Positions 1 to 11,878 of a stretch of DNA of 64,000 nucleotides are shown one piece after another. The notes beneath the pieces are model-generated. The model ran no database searches and was not told the origin of the DNA. It worked only from the letters and a program-made list of their open reading frames with translations. Numbering within the stretch: the first letter of the stretch is position 1; every line of letters begins with the position of its first letter. Made by a program: the position numbers and the translations under genes. Origin of the DNA: Heliocidaris tuberculata (lineage: Eukaryota > Echinodermata > Echinoidea > Camarodonta > Echinometridae); assembly GCA_025618425.1 (NCBI GenBank), contig CM046848.1, forward strand, positions 26,469,307 through 26,533,306, read 5' to 3'.

Positions 1-252
1 ACTACCTAGAGGACAACTATCACCCTAGGACAATTACTCTGGGATAACTACCACCGTAGGATAAATACCTTCCAACATTTGGACAACGCGTCACTTATCA
101 TGCTTATGGGAGTCCCAATTTCCAAATGATAAACTGCCATTTGGTCCAATTCAGTTGGTACAATCCCCAATACTTCCAATTGCATTTCCGTATGTTTTCC
201 GTAAGCTCTGACTGCCATTTGGTCTACTTCATACTTCGTCCACTTGTCATTT

Positions 253-400
253 GGCCCCCCTTGCATAAAAAGTTGCGATTAAACGCAACTCATAAAATTG
301 AACGCAACTTGATTTTCAACCAGTCAGGATCGCGTATTTTGGACATGCGTTTAATTTTTTGAGTTGCGTTTAATCGCAACTTTTTATGCAAGAGGGCCTT
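253..400. mobile_element. Small fold-back MITE, about 147 bp
   Basis: Arms of 39 bases at 261-299 and 353-391 are reverse complements with one mismatch (they begin TTGCATAAAAAGTTGCGATT). The similarity continues outward into GGCCC-rich ends, and TTGG stands on both sides (251-254 and 399-402). The 53-bp centre is unrelated. It interrupts the surrounding TTTGGTCTA array, so it is a later insertion. The superfamily is not recognised and the exact ends are uncertain by 2-4 bp. Confidence 0.75.
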
Positions 401-559
401 GGTCTAATGCCCGTTTTAGCCGGTACGCTTTCAGTGTAATCACCAGTTGGTCTAATACCCATTTAGTCTCTTGCCTATTTGGTGTAATATCCAGTTATCA
501 AAAGTGCTAAGTGAACGGGGCACAAAGGGCTTTTATAACTGGACCTGAATATTAGACCA

Positions 560-1053
560 TACAGTGTGAGTCAATAAAAAAGAAACCCATATTCAAGCCC
601 TAATATCTAAAAAAATGTAAAATAGCTGAAATATATTATAATGGTACCATAGTTGATAATGTCTTCTTTAATTTGATAGGCTGCTCACCAAAATGCGATC
701 AAAGATGACTGAGCCCTGGCCACTTTTAAAAAGCATGTCAGAATCGTCTTTGCCCAAGTTTGGGCTGAATCCTTTCATTATTATGTGAGTGCTTTCAACT
801 GGAATGGAGACCATTCAACAAACCCTGGGGTTGACCATCCATTTCATTCAAAACTGAGCAGAGACAAATTTGACATGAATTAGGAGAAGGGATATTGTTC
901 TGCTGTCCATGGTCAGATTTCATTGACCAAGGTGTCAAATTAAAGGAAACATAATAGGCTACAATGTGAGTATATTTGATTAAATATATATGTATTGATT
1001 GCAACAATATTTAGGGTTGAATCTGGGTTTCCTTTTTATTGACTCACACTGTA
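560..1053. mobile_element. Tc1/mariner-like MITE, about 490 bp, TA-flanked
   Basis: The two ends are inverted repeats of about 45 bp starting CAGTGTGAGTCAATAAAAA, followed by GAAACCCA and ATTCAA on both sides, with only a few differences. A TA dinucleotide stands at each outer edge (560-561 and 1052-1053), as expected for the Tc1/mariner superfamily. No transposase frame is present, so this is a non-autonomous copy. It sits inside the TTTGGTCTA array. Confidence 0.75.
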
Positions 1054-1270
1054 AATGCAGTAGACGAAAATGAGTAGCCTAACTGGTCACTGGACAAAAG
1101 TGTAATTAGACTATATGAGAATTGAACAAATAATTATGGATAATATTAATAGCTAAACTGGGTATAGACCAAATGATGTTAGACCATTTGATAAGTAGGC
1201 AAACTGGGGATAGACGAAATGGTATTAGACGAGCTGGTTAGTAGACAAATTGTCATTGGACCAAATGGCA

Positions 1271-1849
1271 ACAAACCCTATTTTCAAACATCCGCGAGTG
1301 TACGGAGATAAATATAGTCCTTTATCAGTGTATCATGTTTCTTTTCTACTCATTGTTAATTATATCTTCTTTTTTTTTGTAGCGAAACTATTTTGGATGG
1401 AATTTTAACGTCTTGAATGGCTCAACTGACTTTTGCAATAGTTCAACTAGAATATCTAACAATAATAAAAGTTTGTCGACGTCATTAAGAAGATAAGAAA
1501 TCAAATCAAAGACTGTGAAGTGACGCGCGCTACCCTTCGAGACATCAACAGTAGCCAGGATAAGGGTGACCCCACTTGAAAGGAACAACGCCCTAAATGT
1601 CAAGCTACCACCACCAAACACGTGAAGGTGATGATGATGGCTAAGATGGCACCATCCGTCTCGGACTCCTTATCTCCTTGATGCTTTGTGGAGATGGCAT
1701 GGGACGGATGTCAACAGTTTTGAAGAGCATAAGCAAACACTTGAGAGGGGAGACACGCGCATGACTGCGGACATGTTTACTCGGGAGCTGAAGAAGAAGG
1801 GACGGCCTCCTTGGTCCTGCATTTCGTTGGTCCTGGAATCTACTGAGGT
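1271..1849. other. No recognisable gene; short unassigned frames
   Basis: Short open frames occur (minus strand 1388-1621, plus strand 1686-1874), but neither resembles a family I know and neither is bounded by convincing splice sites. Base composition at 1620-1850 is more even than in the flanks, so a decayed exon or transposon coding remnant cannot be excluded. Confidence 0.3.
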
Positions 1850-2440
1850 TGGATTAAAGTTTTCATTTTACTAATATGACGATTTATTTCTTTAGCTCCC
1901 ACAGTTCCCACAGTCCTGTAGTTCTGCGATCGATTGGGACTGTGTTAAGCTTTATATTCTACTTATACGACGATTTGTTCCTTTAGTTCTATTGTCCTAC
2001 AATCTATTGGGGTTGGTTAAGGGTGCTTCGACGTACTATGCTCTGATGACAAATTGCTTTATTTCGTCAAAGATGTAGGGTTATGGTTAAGGTTGCAAGT
2101 GGGTTTTAGGTCAGATGTAGTTAGGTTTAGGGTTAGTGTTAGGTATAATGCTAGAATTCGGTTAGTATGGGATATTGACCGCGGAGCAATTGTCGTCGGA
2201 GCAAGGTTTTTTTTTTTTTTCATTTTACTAATATTTTCTTTTAGTTCCATTAGTCATGCAGTCTATGAGAGTTGGAGTTCATGTTTTCGTCAGATCAATC
2301 CGATGTTTTCTAAAGTGGTCCTACCTATACGCCTATACGCCCAGTAAGGGTTAGGGTTTTAATTGGATTATTGGAAATTTCAATTCCTAGTTACATTGGT
2401 TCTAAAATCTATCTGGGTTGGGTTTAAGGTTTCCATTCTA
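1850..2440. repeat. Degenerate ~100-bp tandem repeat with telomere-like words
   Basis: Related blocks recur with the order GGTTGG, TTAAGGTTT, CATTTTACTAATAT, TTCTTTAGTTCC, then CAATCTATTGGG-like, near 1850-1925, 1930-2020, 2205-2275 and 2405-2440. Between them, 2085-2160 and 2341-2360 carry TTAGGG-like words (GGTTTAGGGTTAG). The words are too irregular to be true telomeric repeat. Confidence 0.5.
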
Positions 2441-2504
2441 AGAATGGAACTTTTATTTCAATTTGTAATTGAGAAAATACAAGAATTAGGGTATGGTCTT
2501 ATTT

Positions 2505-2740
2505 ACCCAGGGTAGCCTCATCGGTATGAGGACCACTTTACCTGAGGATCCTGCTATTATTATTATTACCCCAGCATCGCCAGGTACCTATTTAATATAC
2601 ACCTGGGTCGAGAGGGACAAAAGTGGGTAAAATGCCTTGTCATGGGATGTAAGCACCGAGCGAAGATCGAACCCACGACCCTTGGTATGAGAGTCAAGAG
2701 CCTTCACCTATATGCCACACTATATCCCACCCATATAAGG
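2505..2740 (-). mobile_element. tRNA-derived SINE, minus strand
   Basis: Read on the minus strand, a Pol III B-box-like GGGTTCGATC lies at 2674-2665, preceded by a tRNA-like head (2690-2740). It is followed by a body containing the CCAGGTGT/GGTACCTGG block and a (TAA)n tail near 2556-2568. The same body words, CCCAGGTGT and GGTACCTGGC, appear in the plus-strand SINE at 33996-34290, which supports a shared family. The stretch 2505-2555 beyond the tail may belong to another repeat. Confidence 0.65.
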
Positions 2741-4290
2741 GTGAGGTTTTTTCATCAATATGCGTGATTTATAATCAAAATAGAAAGATACATCGTCAAT
2801 AACTAAAATAATATATTGCAAAAGTTTCATTACTTAATAGCATTAACATGGAGCTGTACACAGTTTAAAAAGGAGAGGCATCAGTGGGACCTGCTTCACC
2901 CGAAATCAAGTACATTTCCACTTCATTTCTTTTTTTCAAGCTCTTTGAAACTATCAGAAATACATTGAACTCCGCTTATATTGTGGCCTCCGGTGCGGTT
3001 ACACTCCTCTATAGAGCGAGTTTATGCTCTCACCATTCACTTATGAACTTCAAATCTGCGCAATTAATTATGCCTTCCATTATGAAGCAAAAGCACAATG
3101 GGTGAAAAGGGAGGGAAAGAGGAGGGGAATGTCAGTTTTTGGTGGGGTGGTACTGTTGTTGAACCGAACGAATTTGTTGTGGTCAAGCATTCCCTTTCAT
3201 CGCTATAATAGACGGCTTAGAGAAGTCACTGGATTGTGGATTTTACGCCCCTTTCTTCTTTCTGTTTGATTGTTTCCTTGCAACATGTTGTCTTTCTATG
3301 ATGCTTGGCGCCAGTATGATCAGCCCTGTAAATTTCATCCCATATGTCCATTTTTGTTCGCTGACCATGTTTATACAGCATGAGAAAATAACACTTTTTA
3401 TCATTCGATATGATGCTTGGCGAACCATACGCACTTCATGTCGTGACAAACGAACACATGACTCGTTTAAGTACGATACAACACCACCCTCTGGTAGGGT
3501 CATTGACTTATAAGATGTCATATTTCTTTCGAATTAATCAGAAGCTAGTTATGCCTCTCGATTTTTTTTCTTTCTATCTCTCTGAATTTCTCCCTCTCTC
3601 TTTGCTTTTCTCTCCCCCCCCCCCCCTCGCTCTTCCTTGCAACTTTATTATCATCACATCTTCGTAGTTTTCTCCTTGCTAGATTTTACTATTTTCCTTC
3701 TTTCCACATTTATATACTTTTATTGTTGTTCAGTCAATTTGACTTGGTTTAATATAACAATTAACATTTTTTATATTAGCATACAGGTATACCATGGTCA
3801 ATTTGAGTGCAATCGATAATACTGTATAATACTGTGTATTGAAAATGGCGTATTCAGTAGGTGAACGCCCCATTTCAGTTATAGGATCATTAAAAATATA
3901 ACGATAGTTTAAAAAAAAATCAGTAGTATTATTATCAAATACATGTATAATAATCTTAACATTAATAGATAACATGGATGACATATCATTATATTTCATG
4001 GATTATTACACACTGAATACTTGAATAAAAATATGTGTATTAATATAGGTGCAATATTACTGAAATAACCATCCTGAATATTAATACATGGTAGGGGTCT
4101 GTATGCATGTAGATATATCTTTTAAATGAATTGAAAATTACTTATGTTAGCTTTATATTGAACAATGTGAATACAATCCTGAATTTTTTTTTTTTAAATC
4201 TTTTTCTCTAGAACTTTTGCATGAATATCTTTTAAAGAAAAAAAACCCAACAAAAACACGCTGCTCTTATTCTATCTCTCTCCCTCTCAC
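2741..4290. other. AT-rich intergenic DNA, nothing identified
   Basis: All open frames are short with no family resemblance. Notable only are a C15 run near 3613-3627 and a locally repeated phrase ATGATGCTTGGCG at about 3299 and 3410. No exon, RNA gene or mobile element end was recognised. Confidence 0.4.
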
Positions 4291-4296
4291 CCCTCT

Positions 4297-4457
4297 CACC
4301 TCCCCTATCTCTCTTTCTTCTTCTTCTTCTTCTTCTTCTTCTTCTTCTTCTTCTCTTCTTCTTCTTCTTCTTCTCTTCTTCTTCTTCTTCTTCTTCTTTT
4401 TCTTTTTCTTCTTCCTCCTCCTCCTCCTCCTCCTCCTCCTCCTTCTTCTTCTTCTTC

Positions 4458-4488
<31 letters not shown>

Positions 4489-4665
4489 CTTCTTCTTCTT
4501 CTTCTTCTTCTTCTTCTTCTCTTCTGCTCTCTTCCCTATCCCCTCTCACTCTTTTACCAGGCCTTCGTCTCTCCTCATTTCATACTTCTTCTTTCTCTCT
4601 CTCTCTCCCTCTTCCTCCATATCTTTTTAAAATTAAAATCTCTCCCCTTGTTCTATCCTCTATCC

Positions 4666-4710
<45 letters not shown>

Positions 4711-4735
4711 CCTCCCTCACCCCTTCTCTTTCTCT
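4297..4735. repeat. Polypyrimidine block: (CTT)n, (CCT)n, (TC)n
   Basis: From 4297 to 4525 the plus strand is almost only C and T, mostly CTT triplets with an inner (CCT)n at 4413-4442. A second run of (TC)n follows at 4668-4706. The long Ser/Phe/Leu or Glu/Arg frames through this stretch are translation artefacts of the repeat. Confidence 0.95.
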
Positions 4736-5224
4736 CTCCAACACGTATCAACCTCATATCCTCCTGATGAATCAAAGTCAAAGTCGTGTAAGGTCTACAC
4801 CCTCAATCATGGCAGCGAGAGAAGAACGGTCCGTATTACCAGGCATTGTTAAAAGCCACTATAGTAAAGGTGACATTTTAGCACCCTTGAGTGAACATAG
4901 GCCGAAGGTCGTATCAGACATACAAAAGAGGTCTAAATGTTCGAACGCAAATGATACTTGGTTCGTGAATGCTGATACCTCGGGGAATATAAAGGGTTAT
5001 TCTACTTCACAGCGGATTCTATTATGCACTGTACACCGTTTGCAGAGTGGAGGGCCTAGGAGGAGGGGGGGGGGGGGGTCACATGGAAAAGAGCAATGCG
5101 AAAAAAAGTAGTGGAAGATTAAAGAAATGGAGAGAGAAATGGGAGATAAGGATGTATCTTGCGGTGAGGCAAGATATAAGATAAAGACAGATGAAACAGA
5201 GAAGAAGAGGTGAGACATAGAAAG
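4736..5224. other. Intergenic spacer between pyrimidine and purine blocks
   Basis: Ordinary-complexity sequence with one 114-codon plus-strand frame (4767-5111). It shows no recognisable motif and runs into a G12 tract at 5066-5078. I regard the frame as chance. Confidence 0.35.
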
Positions 5225-5502
5225 TGACATTAGAGAGAGAGAGAGAGAGAGGGGGGGGGGAGGGAAGGAGGGAAGGAGGGAAGGAGATAGAGAGTTTGGA
5301 AGCTGTACATGTAATTTTGGAATCATGACAGAAAATTTCTTTCACAAAATCACAAAAGAGAGGAGGGGCTGATAAGGTATCCTGGGCAATATGGACAATA
5401 ATGAAGAAGAGACTGACAGACAGAAGCATATTCGGAAGACCGAGAAAAAGAACGGAAAGATCCATAAGGAGAGGAATAGGGATAGGGTGTTAAAGGGAGA
5501 AA

Positions 5503-5541
<39 letters not shown>

Positions 5542-5677
5542 GGAGAGAAAGAAGAGAGAAATTGGAAAGGGAAAGAGAGAGAGGGGGGAGAGAAATAAGT
5601 AGGCAGGAGAAAGAGAGAGACAGAAAGACAGACAGAAAGAGACAGACATGCAGAGAGAGATACAGAGAGAGGGAGAT

Positions 5678-5753
<76 letters not shown>
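5678..5753. repeat. Compound microsatellite (TA)n-(GA)n
   Basis: An uninterrupted TA run (about 5679-5712) passes directly into a GA run (5713-5752). Confidence 0.98.
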
Positions 5754-5756
<3 letters not shown>

Positions 5757-6287
5757 AAGAGAGCGCGGAGGACCAGTTGAACGAGAAGGCACTGTCTACA
5801 TGCATGGGATGGGGGTCGTACAGAAAAATGTTTCCATTTGAATAGGGCATTGTTGCTGCGGCGGCCATGTTTGTTCTCCTCTGAATAGATTGTATGCATA
5901 GCCAACACGTCCTCGCGGACCTAAGTAAACCAAAGTGCCCTGCTGAACGAAAGAAAAAAAAATGAAGAAGAAATAACAAACCACACCTTGTCAATCCCCG
6001 AGGGGCTTCGAACCCCACCCACCTGTGGCCTTGTTCGACTTTCTACATGTTCTAGGAGGATTGCTGGGTGAACTTTCGATATTCTATGCGTACCGTCCTT
6101 CCCCCTCTCACAAAAAGATTCAGAAAGTGACAGAGAGATAGAGAGAGAGAGAAAGGAGAGAGGGAGAGAGGGAGGGAGAGAGACAGAGAGACAGACAAGC
6201 AGACAGTGAAAGAGAGATAGAGCGGTTAGAAAGTTAAGTGTGGAAAGAAGTGAGAAAGGGGAGAAAAACTGAGAGAAAAGAGGAATG

Positions 6288-6323
<36 letters not shown>

Positions 6324-6650
6324 AAACAGAAAATTAAAGAGTAAGATATAGAGGGGTAAGAGAGGGAAAGGAAGAGGGTGGAATAGAGATAAGAGTTGGG
6401 TAGAGAGAGAAAAAAGAAGAGAGTGAGAAAGGGAAATTAAAATATTAGGGAAGGGTACGAGATGGGAAGGGAGTGTTGGAGAGAGGAGATAGATGGAGAG
6501 AGAGAGAGAGGGGGGAGAGGGGAGAATGAGGAATAGTTAGACGTGAGGGTGTGAGGAATAGTTAGACGTGAGGGTGTGAGGAAGAGAGAGAGAGAGTAAG
6601 GGAAATTAAGAAATAAAGAGAGGGGAGAGACAGAGAAGGAGAGAGACAGG

Positions 6651-6688
<38 letters not shown>

Positions 6689-6965
6689 CAGACAGACGGA
6701 TAGAGAAGGGGAGTATGAGAGAAGCAAATATGGATTGTATCCACGGCAATGCAAATAATGGATATACACAAAGAAAGACGCGTGAAGATTAGCGAATGGA
6801 GAATACACCAATGCACACAAAAAATAGACCTACATTGTAGGCAGAAGATAAGGAGGTAGTTGGAGAAATAAAGGTAACTGAACAAAAATGTCTTTCAAAT
6901 CGAATTGAAATGAGAAGAATGCATTGCTGTATTTAACATGATGTACTGAAAAGTACTGATACACC

Positions 6966-6998
6966 CATGGATATACTACTTCGAGTAGTATATCCATG
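6966..6998. repeat. Perfect 15-bp hairpin
   Basis: CATGGATATACTACT at 6966-6980 is followed by the loop TCG and the exact reverse complement at 6984-6998. Confidence 0.9.
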
Positions 6999-7184
6999 AA
7001 ATAACTGATAAATTGCTTAATATGAAAATAAACAATTGAAAAAGGAAGCAGCTAGAAAGGGGAAAATGTGATTGACAGGGGTAAAATTAAAGACATGTAG
7101 GGAAAGAGTGGAGTAGGAGAGAGAGAGAGAAGGGGGAGAGATAACAAGAGAAACATAAACAAGGGAGAGAAAGAGAGAGAGAAA

Positions 7185-7276
7185 GAGAGGAGAAGGGGCT
7201 TGAGAGAGGGAGAGAAAGGGAGAGAGAGAGACAGAGAGAGAAAGAGAGGAGAAGGGGCTTGAGAGAGGGAGAGAAA

Positions 7277-7307
<31 letters not shown>

Positions 7308-7345
7308 GGAGGATAAGGGGGCTTGAGAGAGGGAGAGAAAGGGGA
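7185..7345. repeat. About 60-bp GA-rich minisatellite, three copies
   Basis: The phrase GGAGAAGGGGCTTGAG and the following GA-rich text recur near 7190, 7248 and 7310 (the last with small changes), a period of 58-62 bp. This is a higher-order unit inside the GA domain. Confidence 0.85.
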
Positions 7346-7549
7346 GGAGAGAGAGAGAGAGTGAGTATGTGTATGAGTGAAAAAGTAGAATAAGAGATAA
7401 ATAGAGAAAGACAGAGAAAGGGAGAAAAGGAGAAAGGAATGTAGAGACGGATACAGAGAAGGTTGTAGAAAGAGAAAGATGTTGAAAGGAAGAGATAGAA
7501 AAAAAGACACTTAAAAAAGAGGGAAGGAAAAAATCAGAATGAGCTTTAG

Positions 7550-8000
7550 AAATGATTTTTTTTAAAGTGTGAGGAATTTACTGAACGATTTACCAGTTAC
7601 AAATCTTAGCATAAATGATATAATGCCACAAGATTTTATTTAACCAATAGCACGAACATATACATGTATATATAGTTAAGTGTGTATTTCGAAGGTTTCG
7701 TAGAAATAGGCACCGTTATATATATGCATTCCTTCCGAACATATATTTGTTCAATCATTTTTCTTCATTACATATCGAATTATTTTTTTAAAAGAACAAA
7801 AATAGCTAAAGAATACATTACGGTTTCTTATCAACAAAGGACAAAGGAAATGGGTGTTTTTTTCGGAAGAGGGTTGTAAAAACTAAATACACATTCGCTT
7901 TGCCAAAGTGAAATACAAACGAAAACATAACAGAAGGCAGGTCCTTTATTAAGGGATAACAGAAAGGAAGGAAATCAAGGAAGGGTGTAGAAACCGCTTC
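7550..8000. other. AT-rich intergenic DNA, nothing identified
   Basis: No repeat family or gene signal was seen. It contains short TA-rich words near 7660-7680 and 7715-7725. Confidence 0.4.
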
Positions 8001-8002
8001 CT

Positions 8003-8129
8003 ATTGGACTATCCATTTGACCAATCAGAACACAGTATCGTTCGGAGGCCGCTCATTGGTTGATTGTTTGCACCAATGCCGTGCCGTCGTAATCCCGTGA
8101 GCTAAATAACAGTGACCAGCAGATGGCGC
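8003..8129. promoter_or_regulatory. CCAAT-box cluster with a CTCF-like motif
   Basis: Four CCAAT pentamers in either orientation lie at 8003-8007, 8021-8025, 8055-8059 and 8073-8077. They are followed at 8116-8129 by CCAGCAGATGGCGC, which fits the published CTCF core consensus CCASYAGRKGGCRS at every position. NF-Y binds CCAAT; CTCF is a bilaterian insulator and architectural protein. No gene start is visible nearby, so this could be an insulator, an enhancer, a promoter of an unseen transcript, or chance. Confidence 0.45.
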
Positions 8130-8514
8130 TGTGGGATTGAGGCATAATTTAAGAACAAGGGAAAATCCAGCTAACAGTGGAAGTTATTTAAACTGATTCG
8201 GCGGACCCAGGTTCGAGACTGAGTCACGTCTTGTGAATGGTGACGTTAAAGGTCGGTCCCCAGACGTAAATAATCATATCTGATTGATAAACGTCTGTAA
8301 AAACCTAATTACATACACGATATAAAGGGACTCTCGTGAACGTAAATTGACCAATCGAAAAAGTTTGGCGGACCACCAATTTCATCTTAGAACATTTTAA
8401 GTCAGATGTGGAAAAGCAGGAAGACTTTTTTTTTTTTTTTGTAAGTACCTCGTGTAGAACACTTTTGACAAATTAAAATGTCTGCCTGAAACATAAGTGT
8501 AATTGTTAAAAGCT

Positions 8515-8784
8515 TAGGCGTACAGGCACATTTTGGCGAGGGGGCTGACGCTTTTCGCCTGAATATAAAGTTTCCAGTTTCTAAATTTTGCGAGAGAGTG
8601 AAGCAAGCGAGCAAAAATTTTGACTCTTTTTGTAGTGAAAATGTATAGAAAATTACATTTTCGGGCATAAAACTTCCCAAATATGAGGATATTCGGGCAC
8701 CTCCCTGCACGAATACGAGGTGGCAGTTGCACTTTCAAAATCCTCAGGGGGCTGCAACCCCCAGCCCCCCGCCTCGTACGCCTA
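8515..8784. mobile_element. MITE-like repeat with TAGGCGTAC ends
   Basis: TAGGCGTAC at 8515-8523 is matched by GTACGCCTA at 8776-8784. The interior contains CCCC-rich sequence and an AAAATTTTGACTC stretch with no coding capacity. No clear target duplication is seen. It is probably a non-autonomous DNA transposon copy. Confidence 0.5.
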
Positions 8785-8946
8785 TGATCTTCAGTCAAAC
8801 TTCAGCAAACATGTGTATAAATACTCGTTGTGTATAGAGACTTTCTCTTCTCCCCCCATCGCTCTTTCTGCACAGGTTTCACGGTACCAATAAATTCATG
8901 TTATTATACGTTATCTAACTAGTGGAATGCTGAATACAGACAAGCA

Positions 8947-9164
<218 letters not shown>

Positions 9165-9169
9165 GAATT

Positions 9170-10325
9170 AAAAAAAAGATGAATGATAATAACACATATG
9201 TACATAACCCGTACGTGGTCACCACATAAAATGTCTGCCATAACTATACGCAACAAGACGCCACGCCCATTGATACAGTGACGCGAAGGCATTTAAAATC
9301 TGCCCAGAAAAGAAAAAGAGTGACAATCAAAGCGTGCCTTTTCCTGTATAGAAAAAAAAACATAATTAAAAAAAAAAAAAAAAGCTTCCAAACACAAGCG
9401 ACTCAGCTCAACCTTAACGGACAAAACTTGTAGTATTGGTATCCTTCCATGTGCATGCGACGGAAAATTAAAAAAAAAAATCATCATGAAATAGATAAAA
9501 AGATGACATTTAAAAGCTTGTTCGCATCGGCACATACAATTGTATTTTGTGTCGCGTGCAGTTGACAAATTTGGAACCTGGTATTCCGCATGAGAGCGTA
9601 CGCGCGAGCGCGTTAGCGGACCGCATTTAAAAGCTACATCACCTCATTGTTTTGAAAATAATATAATTCTAAAGCCAAGCGTTTGAACGACGCTACCGTT
9701 TTACTGCATGACATGTTTTCTAATTGCGCAGATATTAAAATTACTATTACCGCTCAATTATTGTCATATCAAACATATGAATTAACTAAAAGTCAAGAAC
9801 CGTTTTATTTTTCTGTTAAGTACACGAGTAGATTACAGGAAAAGTTACCATTGCAAGTTGGAACGAATCAACATTGTTTTTATCTTATACCGTTTCATAT
9901 TGCACAAGATATATATTTTCACACTAATTACTACCATGAAGGCCAATGCCCATGTCCGGGCTTCTGATGATTTAATTAATTCCTGCATGAATGTATAACT
10001 GATTAATTGGAGTTACAATATAAGTTTTGTGCTATAGATAAATTCACAAAATGTATTGTATACATCCATACTGCATACTTTACAAATACCACAAAGGAAT
10101 TTGCCACTTGTGTGGAGATGGTGCACACATTATGATGTGCGTTATTATATGACTTCAGTGTCCGAATATGATGGAGTAGTTAAAATAGTTGTCTACTTTC
10201 TGCAATAGAACTGACGCAATGTGATTTTGATTGCTATGATTAATGTAATCATAATTATTATTAATATACGAGGCTATTTTTCCTCTTTAATAAAAAAGGA
10301 CAAGAAAACTGCCAATTATGAATAT
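9170..10325. other. Intergenic DNA, nothing identified
   Basis: Only short frames occur. A CpG-rich patch (9590-9622, containing GCGTACGCGCGAGCGCG) stands out from AT-rich surroundings but has no attached gene signal. Confidence 0.4.
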
Positions 10326-10328
10326 ATC

Positions 10329-10440
10329 ATGCCATTTCATTCATTTCATTTCATTTATTCAGTTCTGCATAGAAATACAAGTACATAGTATAAAGTTTAC
10401 ATAATATGATCACAGAAACGTATTTTCAACAGATGATAAT
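10329..10440 (-). mobile_element. LINE-like 3' tail, minus strand
   Basis: On the minus strand, a sequence ending in AATAAATG passes into repeated AAATG units (10329-10358 on the plus strand as TTCATTTCATTTCATTT). Short tandem 3' tails of this type are typical of several non-LTR retrotransposon clades. Only the 3' end is recognisable. Confidence 0.45.
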
Positions 10441-10533
10441 GATAATAATGATAATCTCTTATTCCTTGGGTAGTCAATCCGTTTGTTTTATGTTGTTGTT
10501 TTTTTAAATCACCACTCTTTCCTAGTCACCCAC

Positions 10534-10720
10534 ACATAATACACTCTCTGTCTGTCTCTTTCTCCATCTCTCTCATAAAAAATATGCTTACACAAATACA
10601 TCTCTCTTTCTTTCTCTCTCTGTTACATACCAACACACATATACTTTTTTTGTTTTTTTGTTAGTCTGTTTGTCTGTCTGTCTCTGTCTTTGTCTGTCTT
10701 CTGTCTGTCTCTCTTCTTTT
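10534..10720. repeat. Pyrimidine-rich (TC)n/(GTCT)n tract
   Basis: Interspersed TCTC and GTCT runs, densest at 10655-10706. Confidence 0.85.
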
Positions 10721-11735
10721 ACCTGAGCATCCATTGTATAATACTGCATTTCCTTCATTCATTTTCCAACAATCTCTTCCATCAATCATTACTCTCAATT
10801 AAAAATATCGGGCGTAACATATTTTTTCTCTATTTTCTTGTCAAATGGTTATAGAAGGCGTTGGAGAACTGCCCCTCCCTAGGGCATAAAAAACTAAAAA
10901 CAGTTGTCACTCTAAATCTGTGTTGATTGAAGGTGGCATTCCGTGTCTAATTGCTCTTAAATGTGAAGTTCAAGTGTGCCTGTTTTGCACATAATAACAT
11001 CGTTACGCAAAGCTCACTGGTGCGTTAGACGAGTTTACAGGATTGAGCTCAAATCATGGAAAAGTACACCGCATTACAAGCATTTATTAGCTCTGTTGGG
11101 AAGATTCAAACGCCAAACTGCACCACCCACTTTCAGAAAATATGAAATGAGCAGTGCATTAGATATCAATTAGTTGGAAAATACGAAATGATTATGATGA
11201 ATGTGACTTAAATGAGAACGAATAATGCTTCCTCTTGAATTAATTTTGATTCCCCCACGCCCATCAAATGATTGATATGTAGGTCACACGACACCAGCGG
11301 GGCGAACATCACCGAAAATGGAAAGGAAGTGTCAAGATTTGGAACATTGATTCCGTAACCATATCATCTTTCAAATGCGTTATTTTTTTTTGCAGGAAGG
11401 GGGGGGGGGGGGAGGTGTTCGTACGCTTAGAAAAAAAAAGGGGGGACGTGGACGGGTGCCATTGACATTGATTTTGGGAGCGTTGTGTATTGTTGTTGTT
11501 GTGTAAAGAAAGCTACAATAATGTAATCTGAATGGAAACATAAAATATACTTCAGAATACAGCTGGATTCCAGAAAGTGCAATCGAAAACTGTTTAAGTT
11601 GTATTTTGTGAATTAATTACATATTTCCTTTTTATCGTGTTTAAAAATTGAATATATAAATAAATTGTAACGGTGCGAAATTCGAAAGCGAGTACATCAA
11701 TGAATTTCATGAAAGAAAATGAAACTATGAAATAG
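10721..11735. other. Intergenic DNA, nothing identified
   Basis: No supported gene. G-runs occur at 11399-11412 and 11437-11444. Confidence 0.4.
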
Positions 11736-11803
11736 AGTTTATTAGACAGTTGCGTCTAGCTGTGGGAGGGGGCATGGGCAGCGTGCCCCTCTGGAATGGC
11801 GAA

Positions 11804-11878
<75 letters not shown>

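Larger units (their letters stand above)
1..1270. repeat. Head-to-head array of degenerate TTTGGTCTA-type units
   Basis: Left of about position 500 the plus strand repeatedly carries variants of ATTTGGTCTAAT (around 134, 216, 247, 398, 450, 478). Right of about 1070 the complementary orientation recurs (ATTAGACCAAAT-like words near 1100, 1168, 1180, 1208, 1226, 1257). Two oppositely oriented arrays of short diverged units therefore bracket a central region. This is the layout of a DNA element whose long terminal inverted repeats are minisatellites. The left end may lie outside the window. Two smaller inverted-repeat elements are nested inside. No transposase-like reading frame is visible. Confidence 0.6.
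5225..7510. repeat. Extended polypurine (GA-rich) domain
   Basis: Most of 5225-5680, 6120-6720 and 7080-7510 is A and G on the plus strand, built from (GA)n tracts (5233-5250, 5511-5538, 6297-6323, 6655-6685) with GGGA and AAAG variants. It is interrupted by ordinary sequence at 5760-6115 and 6720-7080. Long Arg/Glu or Ser/Leu frames here are low-complexity artefacts. Confidence 0.95.

Noticed and set aside
4217..4630. 137-codon Ser/Leu/Phe frame and its Glu/Arg antisense
   Set aside because: Entirely produced by (CTT)n/(TC)n repeats; no non-repetitive coding part.
5342..6018. Long overlapping frames of 188 and 222 codons on the minus strand
   Set aside because: Dominated by (TC)n and (TA)n translation; all frames are open because the tract lacks stops.
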